Assembly (NCBI GenBank): GCA_965222975.1 | Contig: CBDCVJ010000054.1 | Span: forward strand, 124,001-188,000 | Length of the DNA: 64,000 nucleotides | Direction: 5' to 3' | From: UBA6168 sp965222975 | Lineage (GTDB): Bacteria; Bacteroidota; Bacteroidia; Chitinophagales; Saprospiraceae | Shown here: piece after piece, positions 60,688-64,000 of the stretch | How positions within the stretch are numbered: position 1 is the stretch's first letter | Layout: every line of letters begins with the position of its first letter | The notes under the pieces: generated by a model | The model's input: the letters and a program-made list of their open reading frames with translations, nothing else | Database searches by the model: none | What the model was told of the DNA's origin: nothing | Made by a program: the position numbers and the translations under genes

Positions 60688-60723
60688 ATCGGCAAAAAAA
60701 AAGCCGATGCCGAATTTTCGGCA
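60688..60723 (-). other. Attenuator-like hairpins in the heptose-kinase leader
   Basis: On the minus strand TGCCGA-AAAT-TCGGCA (60708-60723) is followed by ATCGGC and nine T, then GCCGAT. The first hairpin with the T run resembles a terminator just upstream of the ATG, while ATCGGC...GCCGAT (60688-60708) can pair in an alternative way. Confidence 0.45.
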
Positions 60724-61115
60724 CCAGCTTATTTAACCCCAAAAAACCAAATCTTTAAGCAAAAACTGCTTATATATCTTATTATATTATAATGTCAAGG
60801 TTTGAATCTGATGCTAATTTAAGCAACATTAGTGAAATTAACAATGCAAAGGAAACAAATAGTAAAGAATCTTGCAAGCAATAATCATTATTTTTTTCAA
60901 AAAGGCGAAAATCAATGTAAATAGCAGAAAATGGCAAACTATCGTCTTTAAATGTGAACAAAAATTTCTATATTAGTTTGTTAATAACGTATTTTGCCGA
61001 ATCTTGTTTTTTTCAAATAGCAAAATTATATTTTGAAACTTGAACAAAGTTAAAAGATAACCTTGAGGTTCAGTCGCTTTAAAAAATATTTAGTTCATTT
61101 GAATTTGTCCATTCA
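60724..61115. other. AT-rich divergent intergenic region
   Basis: About 390 bases upstream of both the heptose kinase and the alkaline phosphatase genes. No gene is seen. TGAATTTG at about 61100 is close to the -7 pattern for the phosphatase. Confidence 0.45.
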
Positions 61116-62210
61116 GTGAAATATCTACTAATCATATGCCTTTTAGTGGTTTCCACAAGTTATTCTGTTACCAGCCTCCCAACTGGCACTACTGTACCTA
61201 ACGGAAAACCAAAAAATATAGTCCTGTTGATTGGGGATGGAATGGGGTTGAGTCAGATTTCAGGGGGAATTTACAATTCCAATAAGGTTTTTCAATTAGA
61301 AAAATTTCCTGTAATCGGTTTTCAAAAAACTTTTTCTGATGACAACCTAATTACAGATTCAGCTGCCAGTGCAACTGCTATGGCTTCTGGGGTTAAGACC
61401 AATAACAGTGCAATTGGAATTGGCCCTGACGATGAACCCGTAACAACAATTTTGGAAGAAGCGGAAAATAAGGGACTTGCCACTGGGGTAGTCGTAACAT
61501 CAAGTTTGGTTCATGCTACACCAGCTTCATTTATTGCGCATCAGAAATCAAGGACCTTATACGAAAAAATAGCTATTGATTTCCTTAAAACTGAAATTGA
61601 TCTTCTAATAGGCGGAGGGAAACAATACTTTGATCGGCGGAATATGGATGATCGAAATCTATTGAAAGAAATGAAAGAGAGGAATTACTTAATCTATGAT
61701 TATTTCAATGATGAAATCTTTAATGTAAGGCCTGACATAAATAAAAACCTCGCCTATTTTACAGCAGATAATCAACCTTTGCCCGCTTCACAGGGAAGGG
61801 ACTATCTACCGTTTGCTACCGAGATCGCGTTAAAATTCTTAAAAAAACGAAGTGAAAAAGGATTTTTTATCATGATTGAGGGCTCTCAAATAGATTGGTC
61901 GTGCCACGCCAATCAAGGTATTCCTTTGTTAGCAGAACTGAACGACTTTGATGATACCATCAAAAGGGTTTTAGAATTTGCCAAAAAAGATGGAGAAACC
62001 CTTGTCATTGTCACTGCCGATCATGAAACTGGTGGGTTTGCTATTAATCCTGGTTCAAAAATGAAGCGTCTGGAAATGGCTTTTACGACCAATGGTCATA
62101 CTGCCACTATGGTTCCAGTATTTGCATACGGACCTCAATCTGAATTATTTTCAGGAATTTATGATAACACGGAAATTTATTTTAGGATGAAGGAAGCCTT
62201 GGAACTTTAA
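61116..62210 (+). CDS. Alkaline phosphatase
   Basis: This 364-residue exported enzyme hydrolyses phosphate monoesters. It begins with GTG, then a signal peptide (MKYLLIICLLVVSTSYS). The metal and nucleophile sites of the alkaline phosphatase family are visible: GDGMG near the start of the mature part, the serine nucleophile in ITDSAASATAMASG, E and D/H ligands in EGSQIDWSCHAN, TADHETGGF and NGHTATMVPVFA. It is shorter than E. coli PhoA but normal for Bacteroidota forms. No pho-box is identified. Confidence 0.9.
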   Translation: MKYLLIICLLVVSTSYSVTSLPTGTTVPNGKPKNIVLLIGDGMGLSQISGGIYNSNKVFQLEKFPVIGFQKTFSDDNLITDSAASATAMASGVKTNNSAIGIGPDDEPVTTILEEAENKGLATGVVVTSSLVHATPASFIAHQKSRTLYEKIAIDFLKTEIDLLIGGGKQYFDRRNMDDRNLLKEMKERNYLIYDYFNDEIFNVRPDINKNLAYFTADNQPLPASQGRDYLPFATEIALKFLKKRSEKGFFIMIEGSQIDWSCHANQGIPLLAELNDFDDTIKRVLEFAKKDGETLVIVTADHETGGFAINPGSKMKRLEMAFTTNGHTATMVPVFAYGPQSELFSGIYDNTEIYFRMKEALEL

Positions 62211-62746
62211 ATTGAATATCGCATGTCAGCGCCATGAATAACAAATAAATCCAAATAATATACTCAGCCAATAAATACATTAACAGCCCCATATTGGGAT
62301 CAAATGGAAGAATTGATCTTGGTGTGAAAGTGGCCATGCATCTAATAAAAGTTTTAATATTTTATGATAACAAGTACCTAAACTTAAATAATTGGAACTG
62401 ATGGGTGCGCACTTTGTTTTTGCGTAAATAGTGTTTAAAAATTCTACTATTTTAAGGTGATGTACTTATAACAATAAAATCGCTTAAATTAAATGTACTC
62501 GAAAACTTACTATGTTTAATTATACTTGAATATTATTTGAAAAAGATCGTGGATAAAAATTAATTGCAGCACTAAAATCGAAGTTCCATTTGAAGGTATT
62601 TCCATTTTTGGAGTTTGTGTCCTATGTGAGATCATGCGCTATATATGTATTATTAGGTAGAAGTTGGGTTTGCGCATATTGTCAGCCTTTAATCTCACAG
62701 AATCTAAAATCATTGAAAAGATATTTTTAACCTTTAAATTAATAAC
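62211..62746. other. AT-rich intergenic space (536 bases)
   Basis: I see no gene, RNA or clear repeat here. Confidence 0.5.
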
Positions 62747-63925
62747 ATGAAAAATTTCATCCCAATCCTTATCTCCCTTTTATTCTTTTTTGTAAATAAT
62801 GCTAAATCTCAATTTAGTTTTACTTCCATTGGAACAACTTACAATCAGGATTTTGAAACATTTGAAGGGACTGCTGCATCACTACCAGTCAATTGGTCAA
62901 ATTCATTTGACGATTACACGCCTGGCGGGTTTTATTCAAACGCTGGTTCTTACAACAATCAATTATCAACATATGCATTAGATGATGATGGCGGAGGGGA
63001 ATACGCCATTGGGTCAAAAATAATGGCGGTAGGTGGCTTCATGAGCTTAGAGCTTTCTTGCATAAATAACACAGGGCAAACAATCACCTCATTCTCAGTC
63101 AATTGGGATGTTGAGCAGTATTCTTCAGCTGGCAGGGAAACCAAAGTTTTTTTGTTTAATTCACTAGGTGGGACAATTTCTGATCCCAATTTATATGAAG
63201 CCTCTACAAGTTCACCTGCCGCCAACCTTGCAAGCGTCTCTGTAAACAACAGATCTATAACATATTCTAATGTCATGATTTCTCCTGGAAGCACCTTTTC
63301 ATTTATTTGGAATATTGAGACCGGCAATGGTTCGGGCCATAATGCTCATATTGGTATCGACAATATAATTATCTCAGTTGAAAGCGTTTTGCCAGTTGAG
63401 TTGGCAACGTTTAATGCGGACAGGGAAAATAATTGCATAAAATTAAATTGGTCAACTTATACAGAAATAAACAACGATTATTTTTTCATAGAAAAAAGCC
63501 CAAACGGTATCGGTTTTGAAAAAATTGGGCAGGTATCAGGAACCGGTACAAGCTTTCAATCCCAACATTATTCTTTTATAGACACATCACCACTTGCTGG
63601 CAATAATTATTACCGCTTAAAGCAAGTAGATTTTGATGGAAAAAAGGCAATATCCAAAGTTATTACTGTAAAATATTTGCAGGATTCAAATGAACCTCTT
63701 ATATATCCGACTATTTTTAACTCAGGTTTTTGGGTTAATTTTCATGAAGAAAAAGAAAATGGAATCATCTATTTATTTGATTTCAATGGCAGGTTGTTAT
63801 TTGAAAAAAATATAGGTTTAGAAAATTCTATTTACATAAATATGGGGGGATTTATTAATGGTACCTATTTCTTGGTGATGGACATTGAAAATCATAAGTT
63901 CACAAAACGAGTCTTCAAATTTTGA
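62747..63925 (+). CDS. Secreted protein with T9SS-type C-terminus, function unknown
   Basis: This 392-residue protein has a signal peptide (to AKSQ, about 21), a beta-sandwich region (30-195: TYNQDFETFEGTAASLPVNW..., HIGIDNIIISVE) of the kind found in many surface proteins, a fibronectin-like segment LPVELATFNADRENNCIKLNWST and a C-terminal sorting tail (LIYPTIFNSGFWVNF to FTKRVFKF). The segment VELATFNA...LNWSTYTEINN is common in T9SS cargo. No enzyme motif is seen; adhesion or surface-layer role is possible. Confidence 0.8.
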   Translation: MKNFIPILISLLFFFVNNAKSQFSFTSIGTTYNQDFETFEGTAASLPVNWSNSFDDYTPGGFYSNAGSYNNQLSTYALDDDGGGEYAIGSKIMAVGGFMSLELSCINNTGQTITSFSVNWDVEQYSSAGRETKVFLFNSLGGTISDPNLYEASTSSPAANLASVSVNNRSITYSNVMISPGSTFSFIWNIETGNGSGHNAHIGIDNIIISVESVLPVELATFNADRENNCIKLNWSTYTEINNDYFFIEKSPNGIGFEKIGQVSGTGTSFQSQHYSFIDTSPLAGNNYYRLKQVDFDGKKAISKVITVKYLQDSNEPLIYPTIFNSGFWVNFHEEKENGIIYLFDFNGRLLFEKNIGLENSIYINMGGFINGTYFLVMDIENHKFTKRVFKF

Positions 63926-63988
63926 TCAACAATGAACCAAATGCACAATTTATCCTAATGTCAAAGTAAAGATTCAAGCATAGCCTTG

Positions 63989-63996
63989 TACTTTTG
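63989..63996 (+). promoter_or_regulatory. -7 element at the right window edge
   Basis: TACTTTTG fits TAnnTTTG and probably serves a gene that starts outside the window. Confidence 0.4.
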
Positions 63997-64000
63997 CCGA

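Overview
The window looks like a chromosomal segment of a Bacteroidota bacterium, most likely a Saprospiria-type organism. The signs are: secreted proteins ending in type IX secretion (T9SS) sorting tails, a PorT-like T9SS gene beside ubiE, SprB and HYR modules, MopE-like repeats, and several promoters of the Bacteroidota type (TTG or TTTG, about 17-20 bases, TAnnTTTG). There is no rRNA, tRNA or CRISPR array that I can support. By eye the left 29 kb and both insertion sequences are GC-richer than the right-hand part, which becomes AT-rich after about 52 kb.

1-29.3 kb is a copper/heavy-metal island, almost all on the + strand. It holds a DUF305 protein, an AraC regulator with an N-terminal metal-binding (HMA) domain, a CopA-type ATPase, an HMA chaperone, His-rich proteins, and a CusA-TolC fusion pump with its CusB partner. 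It also holds a second P1B ATPase broken by two single-G insertions, a diheme oxidoreductase/Rieske/porin cassette, a PepSY-like His-rich lipoprotein and a multicopper oxidase. Embedded in it is a run of three consecutive secreted oxidoreductase genes (5.4-12.5 kb): a copper-radical (galactose/glyoxal oxidase-type) oxidase, a vanadium-haloperoxidase-like enzyme fused to MopE-type repeats, and an animal-type haem peroxidase. The first could make the H2O2 that the other two use. This is the best candidate for an undescribed system here.

29.4-43.6 kb is a mobile and accessory zone. It has two intact IS3-family elements with frameshift signals, a Tn3-family transposon (tnpA/tnpR), an AbiV-like HEPN protein divergent from a frameshifted Mrr-like nuclease gene, and core genes between them (porT, ubiE, an OmpA protein, a Crp/Fnr regulator). 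The second IS has an unusual right end: a 166-bp GC-rich repeat lies both inside and immediately outside it, and a 15-bp direct repeat brackets the whole unit.

43.6-64 kb is mostly housekeeping: trmH, a lipoprotein with a periplasmic-binding fold, guaA, a Clp-like AAA+ protein with a degenerate first ATPase domain and a release-factor-like C-terminus, ferredoxin/iscX/kdsC/ubiA-type/maf, a heptose kinase, alkaline phosphatase and further secreted proteins. Intergenic spaces carry a series of unrelated inverted repeats, including a REP-like pair and a 58-bp perfect palindrome.
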